Shown piece by piece: positions 12,199-24,373 of a stretch of DNA of 64,000 bases (position 1 is its first letter; each line of letters begins with the position of its first letter). The notes beneath the pieces are model-generated. The model was not told the origin of the DNA. It worked only from the letters and a program-made list of their open reading frames with translations, and did not search any database. A program made the position numbers and the translations under genes. Source of the stretch: Apostichopus japonicus (lineage: Eukaryota; Echinodermata; Holothuroidea; Aspidochirotida; Stichopodidae); NCBI RefSeq assembly GCF_037975245.1, contig NC_092576.1, positions 11,291,111 through 11,355,110 of the forward strand, given 5' to 3'.

Positions 12199-14027
12199 AT
12201 TTATCAGATTCGTTTTTACTCACCCTCGTTACTCATTCTATTAGTCTAAAAGTAACAGTTTCTGGAATGGAGTATTCATATATTACACTGGTATTCACAA
12301 CAAGAGGATTTTTTTCTGTTGTTTGTGCCAGCACTCATAATACCGTGCTGGTATGAAATAATATATATATACGAAATAAACAATACACTATGTCTATGAT
12401 GATAACACTAATCCAAGTATGACTTTCTTGTCGACTAAGTTTAATGTGTTGTGTGTATTCACTTAAATACAAAGGTACATTTAATGGAATAGACTCTGAA
12501 GACATTTTGACAGTCACATCACGAGAGCACTGGCACATCCACTTTTCTGTGTACTGGAGGGGTGTGCATGGAGGGTGGGTACTAACATGTAATGTCTTCC
12601 AGTTACAGGTAATCCTAAAAAAATTAATCTTCTGGAAAAAAAAAATACATTCATCTAGTAAGTGATCTTACTCAAATATTTTTGATTGTCCTTTACTATT
12701 TTATGTCCATCTTTATTCCCCCCATTTCATTTTGAGTGAGTGCACATCCTATATACTTTCTTACACGGAAAAGATGATGTGGTGTAGTCCTTATCGAACA
12801 GGGAAAGTTGCCGCAATAGATCTATAGGCAGGCGATCTGAAGTTGCTATCCTAAGTTTATTCCTCCTAATTAAAGCGCTCATGATTTGACAAAATTGGAA
12901 ACAAGGGAGTAAATATATAGGTGCCCTGTGACAACTATCGAAAATAACCTCTCATTCGATGAAGTCGGCTTCCGGAGCGGCTAGTTTTGATATTAAACCT
13001 GTATAGTCAGTGCACCGAAACGGCTCATATACTCTAAAAGGCCAATTGCTTAATCATACAGATATTCAAATGGCCTTTTTCTTGAATCTGCCTCACGGTC
13101 AACCAAAGTAGTATCAAGGGCGGCCAGTTCAGTTACGTACATCAATTGGCCAATGGGTAACTGTGTCCATTGGAATCATCAACATGAGTAATTAAATTGG
13201 AAGTCAGGTCCACTTAAAACTAACTAAATAGAATCCACTTGTTAGACAACAAACAGGAACGTTATTATGTGTAAGTTTTCAAACTGGTGAAGAATTAAAA
13301 AAATTCAGTACACTTCTTAAAGTTCTCTCATTGATACCGACAAAAAATGAGAATTGAAATGAAATCCTGTCTTCAACAGAACGCACCCCCCTCCCTTCCG
13401 AGAGTAACACATCCGTCGGGTGTCTATAGTGGTGCCTAATATTAAAAAAAAAAAATGCTCAGCCCAGTCCAAACTATGGTCGGGTTTTGGTGAATGAGGC
13501 ATTTCCTTTGGAGTCCCATTTATTTACATTGCTGCACCTGGCCATGTTGCTTCTGGCTGTGACACTGTTGTTAACTGCCATGACATCTTAGACACATTAG
13601 CTTGTATATGGTGGGTACGATATGGTAGTTGATAACTTTCATCTGGTGACCTGGTAAAGTGACGCAAAGGGCGCATAAGACATTTTCAGTCATGTTTTGT
13701 GACCAAAGTAAACGCACACCGTTATGGGACAAACTATTTGGTGAAATAAACCGTGTATTAAAGGGGAAACTTTGTAAAAGGTATGTTTCCGATGCGAGTC
13801 TATTAGGCGCGCTGCAGTTGACTGTAGTGACTTTCTACAACTTTTATCTTTCTCCTTAACCTCGTTCTGTTTAAGGTATATTCTCAATCAATTAGTTATA
13901 CATTCATTGTATGTTAAATGTTCTACTCTTTGTTTTTGAATATCAAATTCATATTTTTTTTCTGTTTTCAGTCAATATTGATGTTCCCACTCTCCTGTTT
14001 AACCTCATCTCTTTGTATTGTTTGATC

Positions 14028-14400
14028 CAAGGGCGTAGGAACCGGGGGGGCTGGGGGGCGCCAGCCCCCCCCCAGTGAAAAATGTGGAGGGGCGGAAGTA
14101 TCATTCCGCCCCCCCCCAGCTTCGCAAGTAAGAAAACCCCTTTTTCATTTCCAAATGAGAAAAAAAAATCTCATTTGGAGCACCAAATTGCATCTAAGGC
14201 CTGGTGAAAATACAAAATTAAGTTTACAAAATGGAGTGGGTGTTGAAGTGTGCTATATTGCACCAAATTGCATCTGAGGCTACCTGGAAATGCAAAACAT
14301 TCCAAAGGGGAGGGGGACTCCCCCTCCCCTTAGACCCCTCCCCCAGGCCGGCCATCAGTCTTCACCCCCCCCCACTCAAAAGTACCTTCCTACGCCACTG
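14028..14400. mobile_element. hAT-like MITE with perfect 8-bp target duplication
   Basis: Ends CAAGGGCGTAGGAA and TTCCTACGCCACTG are flanked by GTTTGATC on both sides (14020-14027 and 14401-14408). Poly-G and poly-C runs lie near the ends. No coding sequence. The 8-bp TSD and CA(A/G)NGGCG-type end fit hAT. Confidence 0.85.
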
Positions 14401-15544
14401 GTTTGATCGATACGGTTGAATCAATAAACTTGAAATTGAAAATTGAATTAGCAAATCAGCTGAAAATGGTTTTGTTTTTATTCTGTAGCATATTCAACTC
14501 ACCTTTTCATAGAGAAATGTAATACCTCTTTGTTAAGAAACAAAAATGTATTTTAAAGATATTCTAAATGCAGAGAACATTGACAGCTAACGAAGAATTC
14601 TAAGATATCACATTTTAAGGAAAAATTAACCAAAAGATAATAATATAAGGAAGGAAAAGCTTTTGAACATCATCTCACCACATCTCGAGTTAGGAACGAG
14701 ATATTTAGAGGAGGTTTTCAGCCAAGAATGTAGATATTGTTTTCATTATTAAGGTTAAAAATTACATTGTCTGCAAAAAAAATATTCCTTCTTCATTGCA
14801 AAATGTACAATATTGTGGTAGTTAGTTCATCAAATAATACCAATTTAACAACCGAAGGTTTGATGGGAATTCCGTAAAACAGAAACATATTCTCCCAATA
14901 TTTTGAAAGAGAAACTGAAAAAAATCCAGACGGGAGTAACGAGTCTGACGTTCAAATAAATTCTCAAGACGTATCTTTTTACTAAAACTTATATGTTGTA
15001 ACTATTGTTAAGCGCCACGAGAATAATTTCATAGTTTGTTTGGCGCTATATAAAAATTATGTATCATTATTAATATTAGTATTTCAAAGGTGATATGGGT
15101 TGTCGCTTAATATTACGTTTTCAAACCAAACACTATTAGCCAATGATAGTGGAATATAGAAAATCCTCGTCGATGTTGTTTATATAGTATACCCTTGCAA
15201 TTTAAGCAGATAAGCATTTTTATTTGAGAGGTTTGCCGTTAGAGACTCGCATTCCTTATCTCAACGTTGGTTTCTACTACAGTTTGCGTACATTTATTAC
15301 ATCTCTAGAGCCCATATTCGCTTCAGTTACAAGACGGACGATATCGAGAAACCGGTTTGTACAAAGATCAATGGTTATTTTTATTAATAAACTAAGTCCA
15401 ATTTCTGGTTTGATTGTGACCAGTGATGTCGGTCATATATACGGTATTAAATACTCCAAGTTTCTTCATTGAAGCAGGTTTTTCTCGTATTTTTGTAACT
15501 TCATAGGCCTAACACAGATATGTGATATAACGGATGAATAAATA

Positions 15545-15660
15545 ACATCAAAATAAAATAAAACTGTTAGCAAACTGCTTATCCACTAGAGAACATGTGT
15601 AGGAGAATATGTAAAAATAAGTTGGCCTGACGTTTCGATCCTAGCAGGATCTTCAAAGGC
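15545..15660 (-). repeat. Hammerhead-motif repeat, copy a (degraded)
   Basis: On the minus strand: GAAGATCCTGCTAGGATC, GAAACGTCAGGCC, then a conserved stretch ending GTGGATAAGCAGTTTGC. It matches 29430-29535 and, more weakly, 62440-62555. The CTGATGA core is disrupted here. Confidence 0.65.
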
Positions 15661-16644
15661 TAAATGACAAGTAACAGTAACAGAAGGGACAAAAACACGC
15701 ACAGAATGTATGCAAGATATAAGGGGATTAGTAGACAAGGGATGGAGAGAAGAAAGAAACAAACCAACAGGGGAAGAGGAGAGGTAGAAGAGTTAATAAC
15801 ATCAATACTTTAGTAACTTATTCCTCTGCAAAAGGACGTCATTGCATTCGTTTTATTGTATGAATGGACAAGCAGGAGCAAATTCTGTATTCTGTGCTCC
15901 CCATCTTCTGTATAATGTCGTTGGACTGTGGCGTAACCAGTTGCGTAACCAGAGGAGGTTGCAGGGGGAGAAAGCCTCCGCTCTCAACAGTCTCGCCCCC
16001 CTCCCCCCCCCCCCCGCTTTCGTCGCCAATGGTTGTTAAGGTTTATGTCTTGTAATTACCTGCTTCTCTTTTATAAAAAAAATTGAAACTTTTCAGTTGA
16101 GTGAGAAAATACATGCAATTTTTCCGAAATTTGTTTTGCTCAAACAGTTGTTTCTTGTTTTTTTGCTTTCTTGTTGCTGTTCTAGTATGTGCACGGAATT
16201 ATAAAATGGTGTCATTTCAGGCTCCGGACAATTGGACCATCGGTTCGCGGAAATTCGGTCTCGCGGACCTTCGGTCTCGTGAAATTCCCCCGTAACATAA
16301 TAATATTATACTCAACATCTTTACATCCAAGTGGAATGTAAGATGATATTGCTTTTGGCATATATATAGAGACAAATGTTGATGCCGATAGGCCCACAGC
16401 AAACATTCCATTAATGTGGGTATTAATCATATTGATCTTTGACTTGTAAACTGTTTGACTGTAATTTTGAGGAGCAAAGACTGTTGATGTCAATATATTG
16501 GCAAATAGCTGTTGAACTGTAGCAGGTTGATTTTCACTCTTTCGCGACATGTTGATAATTATGTGAATAAGAAATGAATGAACATTGCTGATGTTGAACC
16601 GTTATGGATAATTACGGAGACGATACTGTATTATAGTTGCAAAT

Positions 16645-16672
16645 TGTATTATTATTATTATTATTATTATTG
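16645..16672. repeat. (ATT)n microsatellite
   Basis: About 28 bases of pure trinucleotide repeat. Confidence 0.9.
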
Positions 16673-17597
16673 TGATGCCGTACGTGCAACACGAAATAAG
16701 GGTCGAACCCGTGGCTTGTTCTGCTCCAATTTATTTAGGGTTATAGGGCCATTACTTGGTATTAAAGCCAGTAAATTAAATGAACCACATAAGAAAGGAC
16801 GGTGACCAGTACAACCAGGAACTCCCTAGTACAACTCACCTGGGACGGATGCATAATTAGCTCTGAGAACTGTTCATAAAATCTGCACAAACAAAATAAA
16901 AAAAACATAAGTCCATAAATGAAACCTCAGACTTTAATCAACAGTTAAGATTAAATATCTCCTTACATAATAAAGAGATCTGTGAAACAACTTAAAAATA
17001 TCTCATGAATAATAAATGGCTATATTACACATGGTAATTAACACATGCATCACACCTTCAAGGATTCATAAATTAAACATTTTATAACTAAACAAGCAGT
17101 GGAGGTAATACTAAAGTTATGGCACGTCTGTCTCTAAACAACCACAATTGAATTATAAAAGCAGATTCAAACTATTATGACGTCACTATTCACACTATTA
17201 TCCAGCTCAATTTACCCTCGTCTGATACGATTACGATTCGTTAAACTAAAGCTGATGACCATAAACTACAAGTTAATTCAATTTGAGGTACGGCATCTTT
17301 TTGTTAAACAACTGAAAATGTAGTAAAATAACTTCCGAGATGTTCATAGAGGACATACTTTGACCTTGTTACATTATTTACGATATTCAGCCCAACATAC
17401 ATCACAAGAATTATATGCTGAACCAATAATGTTAACGGTACACAGGCGCATCCATTTTGAATACAATATATATTGTATACAATTCCAACTATACATGGGG
17501 GCCGCCATCTTAATAGGTGGCTCTCGTAAGCGATCGTTTACGCCTACGGGCCTATTACACGGTAAGTATACAATATAGAAAGTAACGCAGAAAGTAA

Positions 17598-17621
17598 CGC
17601 ATGATGATGATGATGATGATA

Positions 17622-17661
<40 letters not shown>

Positions 17662-17668
17662 TGATGAT
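17598..17668. repeat. (GATGAC)n / (GAT)n microsatellite
   Basis: Alternating GATGAC and GATGAT units over about 70 bases. Confidence 0.9.
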
Positions 17669-18176
17669 TTGCTTTCAAACTTTTTTGGAATAAATTAGTC
17701 TGTAGTTTCCATCCTAATTTACGTTCAGTCACAGTTTTGCCAAACAGCGGAGTACTACTCATTTTTAAAAGTCAACTATTTGTTTCCAATAAAGATCCGA
17801 TTTTCAATAATGCGTTTCTCAAACACTTCTGTCATATTGCTAGTAAATTACGTGCAAATTTAAATATTATCTTACTTAGTATAGTTCGAAGATATTTAAC
17901 TTATGTCTGAACAAATAGAAATAAAATTTACACTTAATATGTAGTTCTAACTGATGTATTAACAAGTTAACCTTTTCCTTGCAGTGTAGCAACTGTGAGA
18001 GAAGCTAGATCTAAAACTTGCAGTTGTAACGCAGGCCATTATTGTTTCATTTTATATTTGGAAGACGTAATTTTCAGCGCTTTCGATTTTGCCATAGAAC
18101 GTCCAGTGAAGTTTGTCTGAAAGTTAGACTCTACTGAGCCTTCACGGTTTTATATCTCTTTGGTGGGAACCAGCGT

Positions 18177-18535
18177 CTTAGTCCGCTCTCATCGATCGTT
18201 GCGGTAAGCGGAGACGGCTGGTTCAAAGGCTTGGGAAGCAGCTCGTGTCTCGCGCGGGACCCGAGATGAGAAGACCAAGCCGACACAGGCTAACAACCGT
18301 TGTCAGGGATTTGTAAACATTTGCTGGTTTTACTGGAGTTTCTCAACGACTAGCGGGTCGGTCCGCTTTCATGGAACGTTGCGAGAACTTGCGGCAGACG
18401 GGGGCGGTTTGTTCAAAGGCTTAGGAAATAGGTCGCGGCGCGCGTAGGACTCGAGATTAAAGGACCGGGCCGATACGGGCTAACAACCGTCGTTAGGGTT
18501 TGTAAACATAACTGGTTCTCCTGGGGCTTCTCATG
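18177..18535. repeat. Diverged tandem duplication, unit about 175 bp
   Basis: Two consecutive GC-richer units share GTCCGCT..CAT, GTTCAAAGGCTT, GCGCGNGGGAC/GTAGGAC, CGAGAT, GGCTAACAACCGT, TTTGTAAACAT and CTTCTCA. Roughly 75-80% alike by eye. No coding potential recognised. Confidence 0.75.
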
Positions 18536-21500
18536 TATAAAAACATTACAGATTTATATTTTTGTCGTACTTTATGATAAACCTACATTGAATTTGGCGC
18601 CTTTTTTTCATGGCTCCAAAAAGTGCCGTTAAATTGCGGTGAACTTGACTTTGTTACAGGAGAAAAATGCACATTTTGGTAAAAATGGCTAGATTAGACC
18701 ATGCTCTTTTCATTGATACCATAATTTGCGGTTGGAAATGCACTTGTATGGTCAACTATCAACTAATTAACTTACAACAACTCACAGCGTTATGTAATAC
18801 AGTTGTTAGGATTTGTATTGCCTCTGCGTATACATGTTATAATGTGCATTGCTTTAGTTCGTGGAAAACGCCCATGTAAAAGTACATAACCTAGAGTTTA
18901 TTTTACGCACCTCATAGTCATAATATTACTATAGCCTAACATATATTCCTTCAGGCAAATGCAATCGACATACAGGCCTAATTCATATAAAATAATGATA
19001 GATTAGTTTACACGAAATATAAGAAAGCCTTACACTATTAGTAACTTATATGAAACAATATCCGTGTAATACCATGGATGAACACAGGCTTATTTCAAGC
19101 CTTTTCATTTCGATAAGTGTTCAGAAAATAACGAGGCAGGGGTGTGAATTCGCTCACATTTCTGCTCCCGGGACCGCCATTTAACGTCCCCTTCCAACGG
19201 ACGAGAGTGTAATCCACAGCATCCGACCAAAATTATATTACTCTATTATTACTTTTAGATAATGTGCTGTCATGACTCTGCATTGTCATGGGATGCTTAG
19301 ACCTACACGGCTACAGGCATGGTAAGTATTATTACTAGGCTAGAAGTAGTAGTATGCTGCTATATAGTAGTAGTAGTACCGTCAAAGCCCTTGACCAATA
19401 TGTACTCTTGATTTTATTGTTACTCGGCCCACTTGCAGTAGCTTGTCACTGTATATAAACGACTCACCCAAGGATCATGAACTTGTAGGAGGTTTACTTT
19501 GTGACCCATATTACGTGTGGGAGCATTGTGGTACTCATATTAAATTGGCATGGAGGATGACTGGAAGTGGTGGATCTTTGTGGCCATGACAAATGTATAT
19601 GACAGCACAATTATTCTTTCAGTTTGACTGAAAGGCTCAGACAAACCATGTAAACCAGTTGCAAATTTCTTTTGGAGAAATAATAATTGATGCTTATCAG
19701 AATGATATGCAGTCACTGTCTGAACATATTTCATCTGAGCCCTATCAGTTATCATTTTGAGTTATCATTTGTCAACAGTTAAAGTTACATGTTTCCATAA
19801 AACTAGTTATACTTCAAAATATACCCAGTTGAAAGGCCTCTGTCTCGATAGGCTCCATAGGCCGTTAACTAGCAACCCCATGTACAATTTCAGGAGGGTG
19901 AATTTGAAGGGGAACTGGTGGAGCTTATACTCTTTGCAGCGGGAGTGGCAGGGCTTGTACTTGGAACAGCACCAGCATGGGTCCATCTTCATGAGAGTCT
20001 CTAAATACAATTACTGCTGGGGATAAATGCAGACCAGTGTTGAGTGTCTGATTGCAGCGAGTAGTACCAGAAGTAGCGATTGTTACGACATGGCATTGCT
20101 TGCATGTATTGTTATGTGTGGATGTACCAAATCGATTTGCCAGCCCGAGTTGCCAGTATTTCGTGGTCTCCGTGCGTCATTTACATCCTACCCACACAGA
20201 AAAGTCATTTCACCGGCATGAATAGTTCCTCATATCATTCGATATAAGCAATTCAATTCCATAAGTTTTATCACGCTTAGTTGTAGTGTTTCGTGCAATA
20301 GGCCTACGTACCAACATTGAACGGGACAGTCACCACTTTACTCGTTATTCGTGTGCGTATATATTTGCCGTAAACTTGACAACGTTACAGGATGATTTGA
20401 AAAGAGATGGATATTAATTAGTGGAAAATGAGTTTTTTTAGTAAATATACCCATTTTCAAGAGAACTGCAGTTCGTATTTTTACGTCGACCGTCATGTAA
20501 AATTTTCCGAGAGCATTAAGTATGTCATACAAACTGCTACTAGTATCCGATGCCGTAAATTTTCCAACAGCAATGAAATACTGTCACAAGAATATTAAAC
20601 TAAGTGACGCTGTACTAATGCTGATGATGAAGGGTAATATTATTTATGCTGGTGTCGCGATGCCAAATTCGGAAATATAATCAGCGTTAACTACATCAGG
20701 ATTGGTCTTCTTATGATATTACGTCGTATTAACGTGTCCCAATAGCGTATACATATAGGTATGTTGAGTACTCTTCTACTGGTAGCTGATGTGATGAATT
20801 TTCCGACAGTACGTACCTCCTGTCTTATCTTATCATTAGCTGATGTCATGGCTTTTATGTGATTCATTCTTCTATCAGTCAGTGGCGGCGGAACCGGGGG
20901 GCTTGGGGGGGGGGGGGGCTCAGCCCCCAATGAAAAAGTTGAGGGGGCAAATGCATGATAAGCCCCCCCCCCCAATATTTACCAAGGCTCCGAAACATGC
21001 ATCTGCCCATCTTATTTTAATCAATTATTAAACGAACAAAAACACAATATTAGCATTATTATTATATTATTCACCTGTACTGTATAGGGTACATGCCAGT
21101 GGCGTAGCTAGGATTTTTTAAGTGGGGGGGCCATGGGGGGGCTGTTCTTTCTTGTGGGGGGGCCGGGTTACTATCTGAGCGGAGCGCCACCTTGGTTGGC
21201 GCGGAGCGTACAGAGAAAATTTGAGATTTCAGCACCCCCCAGATCGCAGGAGATGGCACCTGTGAGGCAAAATAGCAACCAAAAAGATGTGCAACTTTGG
21301 TGACAGAAATGCAAAAAAAAAAAAATTCTCTCTTTCATGCTGACTGGCCTTGCCAACTCAGCCAGACTTTTAACTTGAGTGAAGTTGACATCAAAGGCGT
21401 ACGGGACCATTTCAGTTTGGGGGGGCAGAACTTTTTGTGCCCGAAAGTTCCCGTGACACTATCTAAGCGGAGCGCCACCATCGGTTGGCGCGTAGCGAAC

Positions 21501-21954
21501 AAGAAAATTTTTGGCACACAATGCCTCTCAGATTGCCGGAAACGGCACTTCTGAGGCCTTGCAAGTTGCATCTAAACATTCTTTATTTTATAATCTCACG
21601 TTTTAGAAATTTACAGTTCCCCAAAAATTTGGTAAATTAGAAGAAGAAAAAATGGTAACATCACTTTGAAGGGGAAAAATGGGACAGTATATTTTTTAAG
21701 CTGCTATATTTAGTTACCTTATTTATTATTTTAACACAGTACTCAGCTACCTCCAGAAAAACATTGTTCAACGACACGTAGGCGGGATAATGTCGCTGTG
21801 TCGGGTGAGACTGCAATTTGTCTCACAAAAAAGTATAAAATATAACAAAGAATATGATAAACCTGTACTTCTAGGCTTGTAGACACTCCCCCCCCCCACC
21901 ATCCATGAAAAAGAAAATGTTTCTTTTATACACTCATGTCAGGGATATCCAGGT

Positions 21955-22616
21955 CAAGGGCGGCGGAAGCACTTTTAATCTGGGGGGGGGGGGGGCACCG
22001 ACATCAAAGGGCACTTTGCAGAAATTCGATTGGAATGATGCAGCGTTATATTCAGTACCCTTTATAACTCTTATTGTATTATCTTATTTGTGTATACACA
22101 TCACTCCATCAACGTCCCCCCCCCCCCCTCAAGGAAAATATGCATACTAGCACTGCAATATCCAATGCGCAAATTGGGAAACAAGGAACATGTTTTCTTT
22201 TGAGACAAAATGAGGTGAAATCATGTTAGTTGCTAATGTAGGAATCTTCCAAATTAGAGTTTTTTTCTTGTTAAAATCTTAACAAATTTTTTCCATTCGA
22301 AAATGCTTTGAGTTTGACTCACAGAAATTCGTTAAAAGTCACAGGCTTAGCCAGGATTTTGCAAAGTTGTATGCACGGCTATCTGAGCGGAGCGCCACCA
22401 TCGGTTGGCGCGGAGCGTACTTTTATAAAATTTTTGGTTTTACAAACCCCTCAGATGGCCGGAAACGGCCCTTCCCGAGTGTTCATTCTGGTTCCCTGGC
22501 CTCTTGCTAACTTGAGGCACCTCAATTTTTATGTAGAAAAAAGGCACATTTCTAACCTGAGGAAAAGTGGGGGAGGGGCACGTACCCCCTTTTTCCCCCC
22601 GGTTCCGCCGCCCTTG
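21955..22616. mobile_element. Inner hAT-like element of the nest
   Basis: Ends CAAGGGCGGCGGAA and TTCCGCCGCCCTTG, flanked by ATCCAGGT (21947-21954) and GTCCAGGT (22617-22624), an 8-bp TSD with one difference. Contains another hairpin-motif copy (22379-22420). Non-coding. Confidence 0.82.
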
Positions 22617-22798
22617 GTCCAGGTATACAATTGACTAGTTAGAAGAAAAAAAATTGATCGTGCAAAAAGCGTGGTAGCCCAGATGAACTGCGCTTACGGT
22701 GGTGTTACACGGAAATATTCGGGCATCATGATGCTAAATAAAGAAAATCATGGAATTGTCGGGCAAAAATTTGAAAAAGATTCGGGCAAGCTACTGCA

Positions 22799-22800
<2 letters not shown>

Positions 22801-22856
<56 letters not shown>

Positions 22857-23012
22857 TATATTTCCAGAGGACAAGAAATTCGGGCAAAAGTCCTGAAAAA
22901 TTCGGGCAGCCTAAGAGGAGAAAAAATATATATATATATATATATATTTTTTCTCCTCTTAGGCTGCCCGAATTTTTCAGGACTTTCGCCCGAATTTCTT
23001 GTCCTCTGGAAA
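22801..23012. repeat. (TA)n array followed by a (TA)n-centred palindrome
   Basis: A (TA)n run (22801-22860) adjoins a palindrome with arms of about 66 bases (22861-22926 and 22947-23012) around about 20 bases of (TA)n. I find one mismatch between arms (GGGCAAAAGTCC versus GGGCGAAAGTCC). The long open frames across it are artefacts. Confidence 0.85.
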
Positions 23013-24262
23013 TTTAGGGGGCAGTCTGCTCCCCTGCACCCCCCGCCTCGAACGCCTATGGTTGGCATCATTTGTTGTTTCAAGGTGTCAAGGCCTTTCT
23101 CCCAACTCAAACCCCTGTGGGCTACCGGTAGGTTTGCAGGAAATGCCCACATGTGGACTTAAATAGCATTAGAGGAAGGGGATAGAAGACTAACACGCAT
23201 CGATGTTTCGGTAATGGTCCACATTGGTGGCTCGGTGCTAATTAGGCCATTTATTGGGTTTCTTGAGGCAGCTGTCATCAGAATCTGGGTTTTTTTGCCA
23301 ATCGATGACCGATAACATGTATTGGTAGATATCGATATCGCGCAGCACATGCACAAGGTTCGTGGTGTATGGTCGCAACGGTCGCATCGACCATTGCCAT
23401 GCCATGCTGTATGACCATTCTCATGATTACTACAGATATTGTATTATTCTTATTCTGCCAGATGCAGACGAGAAAATTATGTAACTATATATCCCAAATT
23501 ATTGAACAAAAAATATTAGTGAATCCCACTGATGAGTTTTTTTTTTTTTTTTTTAACAATTTTTTTTTTTTTTTTTACAATTTTTTTTACCCCATTCCCA
23601 GTGGGGGGGCCAGTGGGGGGGCCAGCCGATTTCATGGGGGGGCCCCGGCCCCCCCAGGCCCCCCCGTAGCTACGCCACTGGTACATGCAATCGTGACAGT
23701 GCTTGGTTCATAGAAATTTGTTGGCAACTGCACATGGTTTTGGAATTACCCATTTGTTGACATTAAGAAATGCTTTCTGTTTTTTCTTATGACATTTATT
23801 TAATTATTGCATTTAATTGCAAGTAGTAATTTACTACACTCAAAAACGTCTTTGCGAGTACACTACGAGTAATAGCTACTCTCTTAAAACACCATCGAAT
23901 ATACAAATTACAATGTTTTTCCGGATTTTTACGTGCAATCTGAGAAATTGCGGGCTTGAGACCCATATTTTAGGGCTAGGTATTCACAGCATAAAACACT
24001 CGGGAAGTGCCGTTTCCGGCCATCTGGGGGTTTGAAAAACCCCAAATTTTCTTGTACGCTCCCCGCCAACCGATGGTGGCGCTCCGCTTAGATAGTCTCC
24101 ACACATTAGCCCCCCCCCCCAATAATTTTCCCGTTCCGCCGCGCCTGCTATCAGTAGTTAATGTCAAGCATCTTACTGAAGAGTACGCTATGTATTCTTT
24201 GGACAGTAACAGATGCATCACGTATTTGCATATTAATAACTGATTTTATGCATTTTATATAT

Positions 24263-24326
24263 AGATAGACAGACAGAGAGACAGACAGACATACAGGCCG
24301 ACAGACAGACACACAGATATATAGAT
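24263..24326. repeat. (GACA)n-like microsatellite
   Basis: Imperfect AGAC/AGAT tetranucleotide run between the hAT nest and the 3' end of transporter B. Confidence 0.85.
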
Positions 24327-24373
24327 AGACTTCTCTACTAAGCTATCGTACATTAACCTCAAAAGCAATATAG

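Larger units (their letters stand above)
12360..20870. other. Long intergenic region between transporter A and the hAT nest
   Basis: No confident gene. Contents listed separately: a hAT MITE (14028), a repeat with hammerhead-like motif (about 15545-15660), a diverged tandem duplication (18177-18535), trinucleotide and hexamer microsatellites. SINE/LINE-like 3' ends are suggested by AAGCGCCACGAGAATAA followed by TTTGGCGCTATATAA (about 15010-15055). A minus-strand open frame of 112 codons (16212-16550) has no recognisable domain and runs into a repeated GAGACCGAA motif, so I do not call it a gene. Confidence 0.5.
21097..23680. mobile_element. Middle hAT-like element of the nest
   Basis: Ends CAGTGGCGTAGCTAGG and CGTAGCTACGCCACTG, flanked by perfect 8-bp GTACATGC (21089-21096 and 23681-23688). 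It contains two direct hairpin-motif copies (about 21171 and 21459), a poly-T-rich right end, the element at 21955-22616 and the palindrome at 22861-23012. No transposase seen. Confidence 0.88.
20880..24147. mobile_element. Outer hAT-like element of a three-layer nest
   Basis: Ends CAGTGGCGGCGGAA and TTCCGCCGCGCCTG, flanked by perfect 8-bp CTATCAGT duplications (20872-20879 and 24148-24155). It is interrupted by the element at 21097-23680; once that is removed only about 680 bases remain, so it is non-autonomous. It carries one hairpin-motif copy on the minus strand (about 24054-24096). Confidence 0.85.

Noticed and set aside
11949-12356. 135-codon open frame downstream of transporter A
   Set aside because: It spans the fold-back element at 12067-12198 and has no recognisable domain.
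16212-16550. 112-codon minus-strand open frame
   Set aside because: No domain recognised; its 3' part enters a repeated GAGACCGAA motif. Not strong enough to call without transcript evidence.
19757-20221. 89- and 64-codon plus-strand frames and a cysteine-rich minus-strand frame
   Set aside because: Overlapping frames on both strands with no consistent coding signal; only the short hydrophobic stretch was kept as a low-interest finding.
22671-23162. 163-codon and 116-codon open frames on opposite strands
   Set aside because: They run through (TA)n and the palindrome inside the hAT nest.
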